Positions 49,644-59,180 of a DNA stretch of 64,000 bases are shown piece by piece. Each line of letters starts with the position of its first letter. The first letter of the stretch is position 1. The translations under genes and the position numbers were made by a program. The notes under the pieces were generated by a model. It did no database searches. It worked only from the letters and a program-made list of their open reading frames with translations, and was not told the origin of the DNA. The DNA lies in assembly GCF_016127915.1 (NCBI RefSeq), contig NZ_CP066059.1, positions 1 through 64,000 of the forward strand, read 5' to 3'. The stretch comes from Streptococcus oralis (GTDB lineage: Bacteria; Bacillota; Bacilli; Lactobacillales; Streptococcaceae).

Positions 49644-49690
49644 AATCCTATCAGTCCTTCGCTAAATTATAACTGAAAGGTAAACTTTAT

Positions 49691-51682
49691 ATGAAACAAG
49701 AACTGGAACACCTTCTGGCACAAAATGACACCTTTATGGTGGAAGGTGTGATCAATAAGAATAAATTAGCAGTGCTTGCAAGACAATATAATCCTGAACT
49801 TCTTAATATCTTGATGAGTGATGAAAAAATCTCTAATCACTTCTTTTCTAAGCTGGAGACAGGTATTCTCGTCTTTAAGAAGGATGTCTTTTTACAGTTT
49901 CTCAACAACAAGGAGTTCTTACCAGATAGCTTTACCGCGTATAAAACTAAAATTGGGTTAGCGACAGGTGAGAAGTACCTGTCTGAAAACAATGATGTTG
50001 TATTGAATTTTCCATACAAAGATTGCATACTTGAGGGTGGACAGACTAAGGATGATGCTAAACGTCAAGAGATTTTCTTTAACGAAACGCTTGCACCAAC
50101 GGAAATTAATCGTTTACTGGATGATAAGGTTTTGACCAACTTTAAACGCTATGACGAAACTGGCGAGCATAACGTGGAAGAGATAAAAGATACTGATAAT
50201 CTTATCATTAAAGGGAATAATCTTATCGCTTTGCATAGTTTGAAAAAACGCTTTGCTGGAAAAGTTAAGTTGATTTATATTGATGTTCCTTACAATACAG
50301 GGAATGATAGTTTCAGATATAATGATAGTTTTAATCATTCATCGTGGTTAACTTTTATGAAAAATAGATTAATAATTTCAAAAAAGCTACTGTCAATAGA
50401 TGGCTTAATATTTGTACAATGCGATGATAATGAACAAGCATACTTAAAAGTTATGATGGATGAGATTTTTGGTAGTGAAAATTTTATAAATTGTATTGCT
50501 GTAAAAATGAGTGAAGCAAGTGGTGTAAAAATGAATCACGCTAAATCTAGAATGCCTAAACTAAAAGAATATATTTTATTGTACAAAAAAGAAGGTTTTA
50601 GAGAATTCAATGAAATAGATAAGTATCGAGTAGATACTTGGGATAATGAAAATAATATATTTTTGGAGAATTTTTCTATTACTGATAGGCAAAGATTAAT
50701 AGATATTGAAACTCAGGATGAAAATAGTGATGAAGAAGTGTTTGAAGCTAACGAAATACTTAGAGATGTTATAAAAGTGTCTTTATCTGATAAGATAAAG
50801 GAGATGAACTTTAAAGACGAGGATGATAAAAACAATTGGTTGTTTGAAAACAGTTATAGAATCGTCAAAACTGCAGGCTCTTCTGGTTATGCTAAGATTG
50901 TTAAGTCTTTAGAAAGTATACCAGACCAACAATTGGCTTCAGCACTGTCTAAGAAAAAAACAATTTTTTATTATATTACAGAATTTAACCGAGAAACGAA
51001 GCAACCACGGCTACAAGTTATTTTTGCAGATTCGAATATTTTCAAAAATCCATGCGATTTTTGGCAAGATATAAAAACAACAGGAGCGATAGCAAACGAA
51101 GGAGGAGTTCAATTACCTAATGGCAAAAAGCCTGAAAAACTTCTTCAGCGAATAATAAAAATGTCAACAAAGGAATCAGATGTAGTTCTCGACTATCATT
51201 TGGGGAGTGGAACAACAGCTGCAGTTGCTCACAAGATGAACCGTCAGTATATTGGTATTGAGCAGATGGATTATATTGAAGAACTAGTTGTTAATCGTCT
51301 CAAAAATGTAATTAATGGTGAGCAAACGGGAATCTCAAAAGATGTCAATTGGACTGGTGGTGGAAGTTTTGTCTATGCTGAATTGAAAAACGATGCTCAA
51401 GACTTCAAAAATGCCATTATCCAAGCGATAACGACAGAAGAATTATTAGAACTGTTTGAGCTTGCGAAAAAATCTTCCTTCTTATCTTATCGCATTGACC
51501 CTAAAAAACTGAAAGCAAATGAATTCGAAAAGCTTTCCTTAGCAGAACAAAAGCAAATTATGTTTGAGATTATTGATAATAACAATCTTTACGTGAATTA
51601 CTCGGATATTGACGATATTGATTACGGGATTTCCGCTCAAGATAAAAAGCTCAATCATGCTTTCTACGGAAAGGAACAGTAA
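49691..51682 (+). CDS. type III restriction-modification methyltransferase (Mod)
   Basis: Mod binds a short asymmetric site and methylates adenine; with Res it also directs cutting. The protein is 663 residues. Beta-class motif order is seen: motif IV at residues 198-201 (IYIDVPYNTGND), then the target-recognition region, then motif I at 501-509 (DYHLGSGTT) and IGIEQMDYIEELV. Motif IV reads DVPY where DPPY is normal. The middle (about 50380-51080) is clearly more A/T-rich than the ends, as expected for an exchanged recognition domain. No simple-sequence repeat for phase variation was seen. The ATG follows GAAAGG. Confidence 0.9.
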   Translation: MKQELEHLLAQNDTFMVEGVINKNKLAVLARQYNPELLNILMSDEKISNHFFSKLETGILVFKKDVFLQFLNNKEFLPDSFTAYKTKIGLATGEKYLSENNDVVLNFPYKDCILEGGQTKDDAKRQEIFFNETLAPTEINRLLDDKVLTNFKRYDETGEHNVEEIKDTDNLIIKGNNLIALHSLKKRFAGKVKLIYIDVPYNTGNDSFRYNDSFNHSSWLTFMKNRLIISKKLLSIDGLIFVQCDDNEQAYLKVMMDEIFGSENFINCIAVKMSEASGVKMNHAKSRMPKLKEYILLYKKEGFREFNEIDKYRVDTWDNENNIFLENFSITDRQRLIDIETQDENSDEEVFEANEILRDVIKVSLSDKIKEMNFKDEDDKNNWLFENSYRIVKTAGSSGYAKIVKSLESIPDQQLASALSKKKTIFYYITEFNRETKQPRLQVIFADSNIFKNPCDFWQDIKTTGAIANEGGVQLPNGKKPEKLLQRIIKMSTKESDVVLDYHLGSGTTAAVAHKMNRQYIGIEQMDYIEELVVNRLKNVINGEQTGISKDVNWTGGGSFVYAELKNDAQDFKNAIIQAITTEELLELFELAKKSSFLSYRIDPKKLKANEFEKLSLAEQKQIMFEIIDNNNLYVNYSDIDDIDYGISAQDKKLNHAFYGKEQ

Positions 51683-51685
51683 GCT

Positions 51686-54319
51686 ATGACTTTCATTTAC
51701 GAAACTTATGATACGGTCAGTCGGTCAGGCTTCAAAAACTTTCGAGTAGATTTGCCAGATTACATTACTAAAAACCTGAAACACTCTTTGCGTCTTTATC
51801 AAGAGGAAGCGATTGGACGCTATTTATACTATAAATCAGATGAAAATCGTGCGATTCCAGAGCAAGTCCTCTACAATATGGCGACTGGTTCTGGGAAGAC
51901 GCTTTTGATGGCGGCGGTTATCTTGGAAAAGTACCAGCAAGGCGAGCGAAACTTCATCTTCTTTGTCAATAACGACAATATTCTTACCAAAACCAAGGAT
52001 AATTTCTTGGAGAGCTCTTCTGGTAAGTACCTTTTTGCGGACAAGATTGTCATGGACGGGCAAATCGTGACAGTTCGTGAAGTGATGGATTTTTCAGATA
52101 GTCGCGAAGATAGTATCAATATCGTTTTCACCACCATCCAAAAACTCCACCAAGACCTGAATACGCCACGAGAAAATCGTCTGTCTTATGAGCAGTTCAA
52201 GGATATTTCTGTTGTCATGTTGGCGGATGAAGCCCATCACTTGAATGCTGGATTGGATACAAACGAGAAAAAAGACAACACTAGCTGGACGTCTACCATT
52301 GAAGCTATCCAGAACACCGCTAAAAAATCCAGTATTTTTGAGTTTACGGCAACGATTGACCTAACAAATCCAACCTTAGCTCAAAAGTACGAAAAATCCT
52401 TACTTTTCAAATATGATTTGAAGGAATTTCGACTGGATAAATATTCAAAAGATGTTCTCTTTCATCTGGTGGATGGCGAAATCAATAATCGTATGTTGCA
52501 GGCTATTATCATCAGCCAATATCGCAAGAAAATAGCGCTAAAAAATGGCATCAATCTGAAACCTTTGGTTATGTTCAAATCGCAGAAGATTGCTGAGAGC
52601 CAAGAAAACTTAGATGCTTTTTTAAGCTTGCTCGAAAATCTTACTCCAGCAGATATTCAAGCGCAACGTGAGCTTGTTTCAGAAATGGATGAAAAATCCA
52701 GTATCTTAAAAAAAGTGTTTGCTTACTTAGAGACAGTTGGCATTTCTGATGCTGACTTGATTGCAGAGCTTCAGGAAGATTTTCGAAAAGAACGTCTGCT
52801 ATTAGTGGACGGGAAAAACAAGAACAAAGACAGCCTCACTCTCCTCAATACCTTGGAACAACCAACAAATGAAATCCGTGCGATCTTTGCCGTGGATATG
52901 CTTAATGAAGGCTGGGACGTTCTCAATCTTTTCGATATCGTCCGTCTTTATGACACCCGTGATGGTAAGACTACAAAAAACGGATTTGTCGCTGGGAAAA
53001 CCACCAATACCGAGAAGCAGTTGATTGGCCGTGGTGCTCGTTATTATCCTTTTGTGATTGGAGATAATTTTGATGAAAAATACACTCGAAAGTTTGATGA
53101 GAATGAAAACAACGAACTTCGAGTGATTGAACAACTTCATTATCATTCTGCGAACAACCCTCGCTATATTTCAGAACTCAAGCAAGTCTTGCGCGAATCT
53201 GGGATTTATGATGACCAAAATCTGGAAGAACGTGAGCTCAAACTTAAGGAGTCTTTCAAGAAAACTCGAACCTACACAGATGGCGTCGTTTGGATGAATA
53301 AACGCCTCTCTTATGAGCAGCTACTTGAACAACGTCAAGGAAGTCTATTTGATACGAATTTCATCCCCAAATCTTTCGAAGTCAAACTCCCAACCCACGG
53401 TGTGCGAGATATTGAGGCATTTGATGATGGAAATTATGTTTCGGAATCATTAGAGGCGATTACCTTCAAATTCGGCAAAGTTATCAGCAACAATATTGTC
53501 AGAACGGCTATCAATCGCAATAAAAAGTTCTCGTTCGATAATCTACAGAGAGCCTTTGTAGGATTGTCAAATGTTGTTGGATTTATCGATATGCTTTCAG
53601 ATATTGATATGCGAGTGGAGTCTCAGTGCAAACTAGTGGAGGATTTAACTCCAGACGATAAACTATACATCACGGAAAAACTTCTCCATCACATTGAAAA
53701 AGATTTAATTGCGACCGAAGAGCGATACTTTGGTTCTGAAAAATTTGAACAGTATAAGATCAAAGACTTGTTCGCAGATACTATCCTGCGTAAATACACC
53801 ATTCAATCTGGTAGTGATAAAGAAATGGGACTATCGCAAAAAGATCCGAATAATAGGATTTATGTCAATTTAGATGCGCTAGATTGGTATGCTTATGATG
53901 ACAATTATGGAACGAATGAAGAAAAATACTTAATTAAGGCTCTCCAAGATGTCATGGCAGAACTAGAAGAAAAATGGACAGATATATACCTTCTTAGAAA
54001 TGAAAAAGCTGTGAAAATTTATAGTTTTGACAAAGGGAAACCATTTGAACCAGATTTTCTAATGTTTGCGAACGACAAGGAAATAGGTAATGTTTCATGG
54101 CAAATTTTCATTGAACCAAAAGGAAGTCAATTCTTGGATGCGGATAATACTTTCAAAAATAGTAAGGAAGGCTGGAAGCAAGAGTTTTTACATCAAATTT
54201 CTGAGCGAGACGAGGCAAGAACCTTGGTTGATGATGACCGTTATCGCATTGTCGGCTTGCCGTTCTTCAACGAGACTGTCAGTAAGAATGAGGTTAAGGA
54301 ACAGCTACGAACACTTTAA
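51686..54319 (+). CDS. type III restriction enzyme helicase-nuclease (Res)
   Basis: Res is the ATP-dependent translocase and nuclease. The protein is 877 residues and looks intact. Walker A is MATGSGKTLLMA (residues 65-72 hold the core). Walker B is LADEAHHLNAG (DEAH at 181-184). Helicase motif III is FTATIDLT, and motif VI is KQLIGRGARYYPF. The C-terminal nuclease is FEPDFLMF (Asp790) with IEPKG (Glu810, Lys812), a PD-(D/E)XK core. It starts 3 bases after the mod stop. Confidence 0.92.
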   Translation: MTFIYETYDTVSRSGFKNFRVDLPDYITKNLKHSLRLYQEEAIGRYLYYKSDENRAIPEQVLYNMATGSGKTLLMAAVILEKYQQGERNFIFFVNNDNILTKTKDNFLESSSGKYLFADKIVMDGQIVTVREVMDFSDSREDSINIVFTTIQKLHQDLNTPRENRLSYEQFKDISVVMLADEAHHLNAGLDTNEKKDNTSWTSTIEAIQNTAKKSSIFEFTATIDLTNPTLAQKYEKSLLFKYDLKEFRLDKYSKDVLFHLVDGEINNRMLQAIIISQYRKKIALKNGINLKPLVMFKSQKIAESQENLDAFLSLLENLTPADIQAQRELVSEMDEKSSILKKVFAYLETVGISDADLIAELQEDFRKERLLLVDGKNKNKDSLTLLNTLEQPTNEIRAIFAVDMLNEGWDVLNLFDIVRLYDTRDGKTTKNGFVAGKTTNTEKQLIGRGARYYPFVIGDNFDEKYTRKFDENENNELRVIEQLHYHSANNPRYISELKQVLRESGIYDDQNLEERELKLKESFKKTRTYTDGVVWMNKRLSYEQLLEQRQGSLFDTNFIPKSFEVKLPTHGVRDIEAFDDGNYVSESLEAITFKFGKVISNNIVRTAINRNKKFSFDNLQRAFVGLSNVVGFIDMLSDIDMRVESQCKLVEDLTPDDKLYITEKLLHHIEKDLIATEERYFGSEKFEQYKIKDLFADTILRKYTIQSGSDKEMGLSQKDPNNRIYVNLDALDWYAYDDNYGTNEEKYLIKALQDVMAELEEKWTDIYLLRNEKAVKIYSFDKGKPFEPDFLMFANDKEIGNVSWQIFIEPKGSQFLDADNTFKNSKEGWKQEFLHQISERDEARTLVDDDRYRIVGLPFFNETVSKNEVKEQLRTL

Positions 54320-54346
54320 TACATAACGTGAGTAGGAGATAAGAAA

Positions 54347-55815
54347 ATGTTTATTTCTAAAATTAAACTAGTAAACTTTAAGAGTTTTAAAGGAGAGCAT
54401 GTTATTGAATTCTCAGAAGGTGTGAATTTTTTCGTAGGAAACAATAACTGTGGTAAGACGACAATTTTTAAGGCGATTGAATTCATTCAGAGTGGAACAA
54501 ACAAGTTAGATTTTATAACTCAGGGCCTTGAGGATGAAAATATATCTGTTGAACTTGAATTCAAAGGCGCGGATCTCAGTGAAATAGTTAATGATGAAAA
54601 TCTAAATCTGAATAAATACAGTGAATATGTAATCGACAATGAAGATGGTACGTATAGTCTTAGGGTTTTAAGGTCGTCTCAGGAATGTGAAGTGACACAA
54701 GGCAAAAAACCAGTACAAAAGTAAGGGTTTATAATCCGAATTCAACCGAGGAAGATGAGATAAAGAGGTTTGAAAACCCCACAGGCATTGATAAAACAAT
54801 TACTGCGTTATTTGATGCTCAGTTTGTATATTCGGATATAAAGAATGAAGATTATCAAGATTTTGGTAAGACCAAAATAATAGGTAAAATAATTAATGGC
54901 ATAACAGAAAATTTTCAAAAAGGAGTTACTTGGAAAAATTTTCAAAGAGCCCATAAAAAGGCTTTTGGAGATGAGAGATTGGGCAGAATTCTTGAGGGGA
55001 CTGCGACTAAAATTTCCAAAGTACTAAAAGATCAATACGGAGATGGTGAAGTTAAATTTAATTTTGGATTGCCCGAAATTAATAATTTCTTTAAGACAGG
55101 TACTCTACTCCTTTCGGATAATGGTATTTCAACTTCTGTTTCAGAAAAAGGTACTGGAATGCAACGGGCATTAGCTTTAAGCTTAATTCAAGTTTATGCT
55201 GGTGTGCTTGATAATGAAGAGGAAAAATTATCTAAGCCAATTATGTTTTTTATTGATGAGCCTGAGACATTTTTACATCCTAAAGCGCAAGATAAACTTA
55301 TCGACTCACTCAATAAAATTTCTGAAAAATATCAAGTTTTTATTACGACTCATTCTCCTTACCTGTTAAAAAAGTTTGACTGTAGAACTCAGCAAATCAA
55401 TATTTTTTCCAAGAATGATGACGGGGTGAATTTTGTATCGGATAAGCGGGAATTAAATTTATTCGGAACTACCACACCGACAATAGGAGAAATAAACTAC
55501 ATTGCTTTTGGAGTAAATAGCGTGGAATTTCACAATGAACTATATGGATTTATACAAGCAAAAGCGATTGATGAGGATGAAAAGAATTACTTCGAGAAAG
55601 AATTCGACAAATGGCTTGTAGATAAAGGAGTAACTCAAGATAAAGATTATCATCGTTTATTAAAAAACGGGAATATTCAGCAAGAGCAAAAAACTCTTCC
55701 AACTTTAATTCGCAATATCATTCATCATCCAGAAAATCAAAATAACAGCTATACTACAGAAGAGCTGGAAGAATCAACAGAATTACTTTTGAATATTTTA
55801 CGTGATTTAGTGTAA
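54347..55815 (+). pseudogene. OLD/AAA-type ATPase gene, split by a -1 frameshift at an A6 run
   Basis: The frame opens at ATG 54347 (AGGAGA upstream) and has Walker A FVGNNNCGKTTIFKAIEF (residues 31-38). It stops at 54722-54724 after 125 residues. The remainder continues in the -1 frame to 55815, with the signature region SEKGTGMQRALALSL, Walker B MFFIDEPETFLHPKAQ and ITTHSPYLLKKF. A -1 slip on AAAAAA at 54704-54709 would join them into 489 residues. The second part has no good start of its own. No TOPRIM nuclease is present; the C-terminus has RNIIHHPEN, a conserved-looking motif. It may be a dead gene, a slippage-expressed gene, or a sequence error. It sits directly behind mod-res, so a phage-defence role is likely. 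Confidence 0.78.
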
Positions 55816-55873
55816 AATACACAGGATGTCTTGATATAGATGTCCTTTTTTGGTTTATGGAAATATTATCATT

Positions 55874-55902
55874 TTGGACTGCTGTTTGCTCTGTGGTATA
55901 AT
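55874..55902 (+). promoter_or_regulatory. tex promoter, placed for a leaderless mRNA
   Basis: TTGGAC at 55874-55879, a 17-base spacer and TGG-TATAAT at 55897-55902. The ATG is only 7 bases after the last base of the -10, so the RNA should begin at the start codon. Confidence 0.75.
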
Positions 55903-55908
55903 AGGTTT

Positions 55909-58038
55909 ATGGATAAAAAATATGAAAAAATCTCCCAAGATTTGGGTGTAACCTTAAAGCAAATCGATACCGTTCTAAGTTTAACGGCAGAAGGGGCGAC
56001 AATTCCCTTCATCGCGCGTTACCGGAAGGACATGACTGGTAGTCTGGATGAGGTGGCGATTAAGGCTATTATTGACCTGGATAAAAGTCTGACAAATCTC
56101 AACGACCGTAAAGAAGCTGTCTTGGCTAAGATTCAAGAACAAGGCAAGCTGACCAAGGAATTGGAAGAAGCTATCTTAGCTGCAGAAAAATTAGCAGACG
56201 TAGAGGAACTCTATCTTCCTTATAAGGAAAAACGTAGGACCAAGGCAACTATTGCTCGTGAAGCTGGACTCTCTCCTCTTGCTCGCTTAATTTTGCAAAA
56301 CGTAAATGACTTAGAGAAAGAGGCCGAGAAGTTTGTCTGTGAAGGATTTGCGACTAGTCAAGAAGCCCTGTCTGGTGCGGTTGATATCTTGGTAGAAGCT
56401 CTATCCGAAGATGTGACTTTGCGTTCACTGACCTATCAGGAAGTGTTGAGACACTCTAAAATCACTTCGCAAGTCAAGGATGAAAGTCTCGATGAAAAAC
56501 AAGTCTTTCAGATATATTACGATTTCTCAGAGACAGTTGGCAATATGCAGGGCTATCGAACTTTAGCCCTCAACCGTGGGGAAAAATTAGGTATCTTGAA
56601 AGTCAGCTTTGAACATGCGACAGACCGTATCCTAGCTTTCTTTGCTGCTCGTTTCAAGGTGAAGAATTCTTATATTGATGAAGTAGTTCAACAGTCAGTT
56701 AAGAAAAAAGTTTTGCCAGCTATCGAACGACGCATTCGGACAGAATTGACTGAGAAAGCAGAAGAAGGGGCTATCCAACTCTTTTCTGACAACCTGCGCA
56801 ATCTCCTCTTGGTTGCTCCGCTGAAAGGGCGCGTGGTTCTAGGATTTGACCCTGCTTTTCGTACAGGGGCCAAGCTTGCTGTTGTAGATGCAACAGGGAA
56901 AATGCTGACGACTCAAGTCATTTATCCAGTAAAACCAGCATCAGCTCGTCAAATCGAAGAAGCCAAGAAAGATTTGTCGGACTTGATTGGTCAATACGGT
57001 GTGGAAATTATTGCTATCGGAAATGGGACGGCCAGTCGGGAAAGTGAAGCCTTTGTAGCGGAAGTTCTGAAAGATTTTCCTGAGGTCAGCTATGTTATTG
57101 TCAATGAAAGTGGCGCTTCTGTCTACTCTGCCAGCGAACTTGCTCGTCAGGAGTTTCCAGAATTAACCGTTGAAAAACGCTCTGCTATCTCTATCGCCCG
57201 TCGTTTGCAAGATCCGCTTGCCGAATTGGTCAAAATTGATCCCAAGTCAATCGGTGTCGGTCAATACCAGCACGATGTCAGTCAGAAGAAACTGTCTGAG
57301 AGTCTGGACTTTGTCGTAGATACGGTGGTTAACCAAGTCGGTGTCAATGTCAATACAGCCAGCCCAGCACTTCTCTCCCACGTAGCTGGACTCAATAAAA
57401 CTATCTCTGAAAATATTGTCAAATATCGTGAGGAAGAAGGAAAAATCACTTCGCGCGCCCAAATCAAGAAAGTTCCTCGCCTGGGAGCTAAGGCTTTTGA
57501 GCAAGCAGCTGGTTTCCTCCGTATTCCTGAAAGTAGCAATATCCTTGATAATACAGGAGTTCACCCCGAAAACTATGCTGCCGTCAAAGAGCTTTTCAAA
57601 CGTTTGGATATCAAGGACTTGAATGAAGAAGCACAAAATAAGCTTAAGTCCCTTTCAGTCAAGGAGATGGCGCAAGAACTAGATCTTGGCCCAGAAACCC
57701 TTAAAGATATCATTGCTGATCTTCTCAAACCAGGTCGAGATTTTCGTGACTCTTTTGATGCTCCTGTACTCCGTCAAGATGTCTTGGATATCAAGGATTT
57801 AAAAGTCGGCCAAAAGCTGGAAGGTGTGGTGCGTAATGTCGTTGATTTCGGTGCATTCGTTGATATCGGGATTCACGAGGACGGCCTCATTCATATTTCC
57901 CACATGAGTCGCAAATTTATCAAACATCCTAGTCAAGTGGTGTCTGTTGGAGATTTGGTAAAGGTTTGGGTTAAGAAAATCGATACCGAACGTGAAAAAG
58001 TCAATCTGTCGCTCCTAGCTCCAGATGAATCTAACTGA
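55909..58038 (+). CDS. tex: Tex, S1-domain RNA-binding transcription accessory protein
   Basis: Tex binds nucleic acid and affects transcription and stress or toxin expression in several pathogens. From ATG 55909 it has 709 residues, the known pneumococcal length. Domains in order: N-terminal helical part ([15 protein letters not shown]), YqgF-like RNase-H fold ([32 protein letters not shown]), helix-hairpin-helix segment ([17 protein letters not shown]) and C-terminal S1 domain ([20 protein letters not shown]). A longer frame from 55840 would start upstream of the promoter and is rejected. It overlaps sprT by 14 bases. Confidence 0.95.
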   Translation: MDKKYEKISQDLGVTLKQIDTVLSLTAEGATIPFIARYRKDMTGSLDEVAIKAIIDLDKSLTNLNDRKEAVLAKIQEQGKLTKELEEAILAAEKLADVEELYLPYKEKRRTKATIAREAGLSPLARLILQNVNDLEKEAEKFVCEGFATSQEALSGAVDILVEALSEDVTLRSLTYQEVLRHSKITSQVKDESLDEKQVFQIYYDFSETVGNMQGYRTLALNRGEKLGILKVSFEHATDRILAFFAARFKVKNSYIDEVVQQSVKKKVLPAIERRIRTELTEKAEEGAIQLFSDNLRNLLLVAPLKGRVVLGFDPAFRTGAKLAVVDATGKMLTTQVIYPVKPASARQIEEAKKDLSDLIGQYGVEIIAIGNGTASRESEAFVAEVLKDFPEVSYVIVNESGASVYSASELARQEFPELTVEKRSAISIARRLQDPLAELVKIDPKSIGVGQYQHDVSQKKLSESLDFVVDTVVNQVGVNVNTASPALLSHVAGLNKTISENIVKYREEEGKITSRAQIKKVPRLGAKAFEQAAGFLRIPESSNILDNTGVHPENYAAVKELFKRLDIKDLNEEAQNKLKSLSVKEMAQELDLGPETLKDIIADLLKPGRDFRDSFDAPVLRQDVLDIKDLKVGQKLEGVVRNVVDFGAFVDIGIHEDGLIHISHMSRKFIKHPSQVVSVGDLVKVWVKKIDTEREKVNLSLLAPDESN

Positions 58039-58468
58039 GTACGTTCAGTCTGTTTCACTCGAAGACTTTGGTAGACCTTTTATACACCAAGCCCGGTGGA
58101 ATTCTCGTCTGCGAACGACAGGTGGGCGATTTTTCCCTAAGGATGGGCATTTGGATTTTAATCCCAAGGTCTATAATGAACTTGGTTTGGAGGTTTTTCG
58201 GAAAATCGTGCGCCATGAACTCTGTCACTATCACCTTTATTTTCAGAAAAAAGGATATCGACATAAGGACCGAGATTTTAAAGAACTTTTGAAAGAAGTG
58301 GATGGACTACGCTTTGTTCCCCCTTTGAAAGACCAAAGTACCTACCAAGTTTATCAGTGTCAATCTTGCCAGCAAACTTGTCAGCGCAAGCGTAGGATTG
58401 ATACCATACGCTACCGATGTGGCGTATGCCGTGGCAAACTCGTCATCTTAAATCGGCCTAAGGACTGA
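58025..58468 (+). CDS. SprT family zinc-metalloprotease-like protein
   Basis: The 147-residue protein has the metal-binding HELCHYH motif (about residues 65-71) and FHxKD-like [13 protein letters not shown]-terminal zinc ribbon (CQSCQQTC and CGVCRGK) follows. SprT/SprTN folds in eukaryotes cut DNA-protein crosslinks; the bacterial proteins are little studied. It starts inside the 3' end of tex, an arrangement conserved in streptococci, so tex and sprT are co-translated. Confidence 0.9.
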   Translation: MNLTEYVQSVSLEDFGRPFIHQARWNSRLRTTGGRFFPKDGHLDFNPKVYNELGLEVFRKIVRHELCHYHLYFQKKGYRHKDRDFKELLKEVDGLRFVPPLKDQSTYQVYQCQSCQQTCQRKRRIDTIRYRCGVCRGKLVILNRPKD

Positions 58469-58527
58469 TGTTTGTGAACCCGTTTCATGCTATACTACTT
58501 GTAAGAATACCGAAAGAGGAACAAATC

Positions 58528-58800
58528 ATGAATAACAAATTTTATAAAATGAAACGAAACAGCATGGTGTCGGGAGTTTTAGCTGGTCTATCAGACAAGT
58601 GGAATTTTGATGTAACTTTAGTCCGCTTTCTCTTTGCCATTTTTACCATATCAAATTTTGGGATTGGTGTGATTATTTACATCATTCTTGCGTCTATCCT
58701 ACCAACTAAGGAAGAAATCGAAGCAGAAATGTACGGAACAGGACCACGCAAACGCAAGGAAGCCGAAGCCATTGATGACAATGATGGACGGTTTTGGTGA
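58528..58800 (+). CDS. PspC domain (phage-shock-protein C type) membrane protein
   Basis: The protein is 90 residues. MKRNSMVSGVLAGLSDKWNF and DVTLVRFLFAIFTIS form the PspC domain with one or two membrane helices. A charged tail with GPRKRKEAEAIDD follows. It should sit in the membrane and respond to envelope stress. ATG 58528 follows AGAGGA and has TGCTATACT about 35 bases upstream. An in-frame ATG at 58468 overlaps the sprT stop and lacks a site. Confidence 0.88.
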   Translation: MNNKFYKMKRNSMVSGVLAGLSDKWNFDVTLVRFLFAIFTISNFGIGVIIYIILASILPTKEEIEAEMYGTGPRKRKEAEAIDDNDGRFW

Positions 58801-58869
58801 GTCAGATTTGAAAATAGTTTATAGATACTTTTCTTACTTCTAAAAGTAGTCAGAAAAAAAGTGAATCTT

Positions 58870-58900
58870 AACCCTTGCATCCGGCAAGGGTTTTCTTCTT
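58870..58900 (+). terminator. terminator of the pspC-like gene
   Basis: The 9-bp perfect stem AACCCTTGC / GCAAGGGTT with a 5-base loop is followed by a T/C-rich tail. Confidence 0.75.
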
Positions 58901-58950
58901 GCCTTTCTTTTATGGTAAAATATTGATAGCGAAATTGCTTGATATTCTTC

Positions 58951-58972
58951 AATCTTACAAAAATGTAAGATT
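58951..58972. promoter_or_regulatory. BceR-type operator (TTACA-N4-TGTAA)
   Basis: AATCTTACA-AAAA-TGTAAGATT is a perfect 9-bp inverted repeat with a 4-base centre. It fits the TNACA-N4-TGTAA consensus known for BceR-like response regulators. A further half site TTTGTAAGG follows at about 58982. It lies about 100 bases before the small ORF and 210 before the ABC transporter. No two-component genes are in the window. Confidence 0.75.
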
Positions 58973-59056
58973 AAAGTCTCTTTTGTAAGGTTAGGTTATG
59001 GCAGGCAGTCCTTTTTTGCGATAAACTAGACTCATAAAGAACAAAGGAGCAAAACC

Positions 59057-59167
59057 ATGAAAAGAATTTTACAAAAGAAAACAAGAAAACCAAGTCAAAA
59101 AGATATCGAGCGTGTTCAACTGGGATGCGCTATGATGCAAGCACAGTTTCAAATGATGGGATATTAA
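59057..59167 (+). CDS. small ORF, 36 aa, leading the Bce-type transporter operon
   Basis: The product starts MKRILQKKTRKPSQKDIERV and ends QAQFQMMGY. It is basic at the N-terminus with a methionine-rich end and has no signal or membrane helix. AAAGGAG stands before the ATG at the right distance. The transporter ATPase starts 13 bases after the stop. Translation seems real. Function is unknown: a small regulator, a transporter helper or only a translated leader are all possible. Confidence 0.65.
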   Translation: MKRILQKKTRKPSQKDIERVQLGCAMMQAQFQMMGY

Positions 59168-59180
59168 GAAGGAGAAAATC

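Larger units (their letters stand above)
49003..49690. other. 688-base stretch without an intact gene; decayed coding remains likely
   Basis: The first 60 bases hold the (minus-strand) promoter region of the small protein. Between about 49200 and 49470 all plus-strand frames are interrupted, but fragments look protein-like (FELKEYLEEKNPIYGQTMVL in one frame, ECGLLGKVYYRLYG in the next). This pattern suggests a gene broken by frameshifts. I cannot name it. The last 130 bases hold the promoter and leader of the restriction-modification genes. Confidence 0.45.

Noticed and set aside
54979..55815. Second half of the island ATPase as an independent gene
   Set aside because: It would begin at TTG without a ribosome site, in the middle of the ATPase fold, and lacks Walker A; the open frame extends upstream to the A6 run.
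55840..55908. 23-residue N-terminal extension of Tex
   Set aside because: The extension covers the promoter -35 and -10 and has no family similarity.
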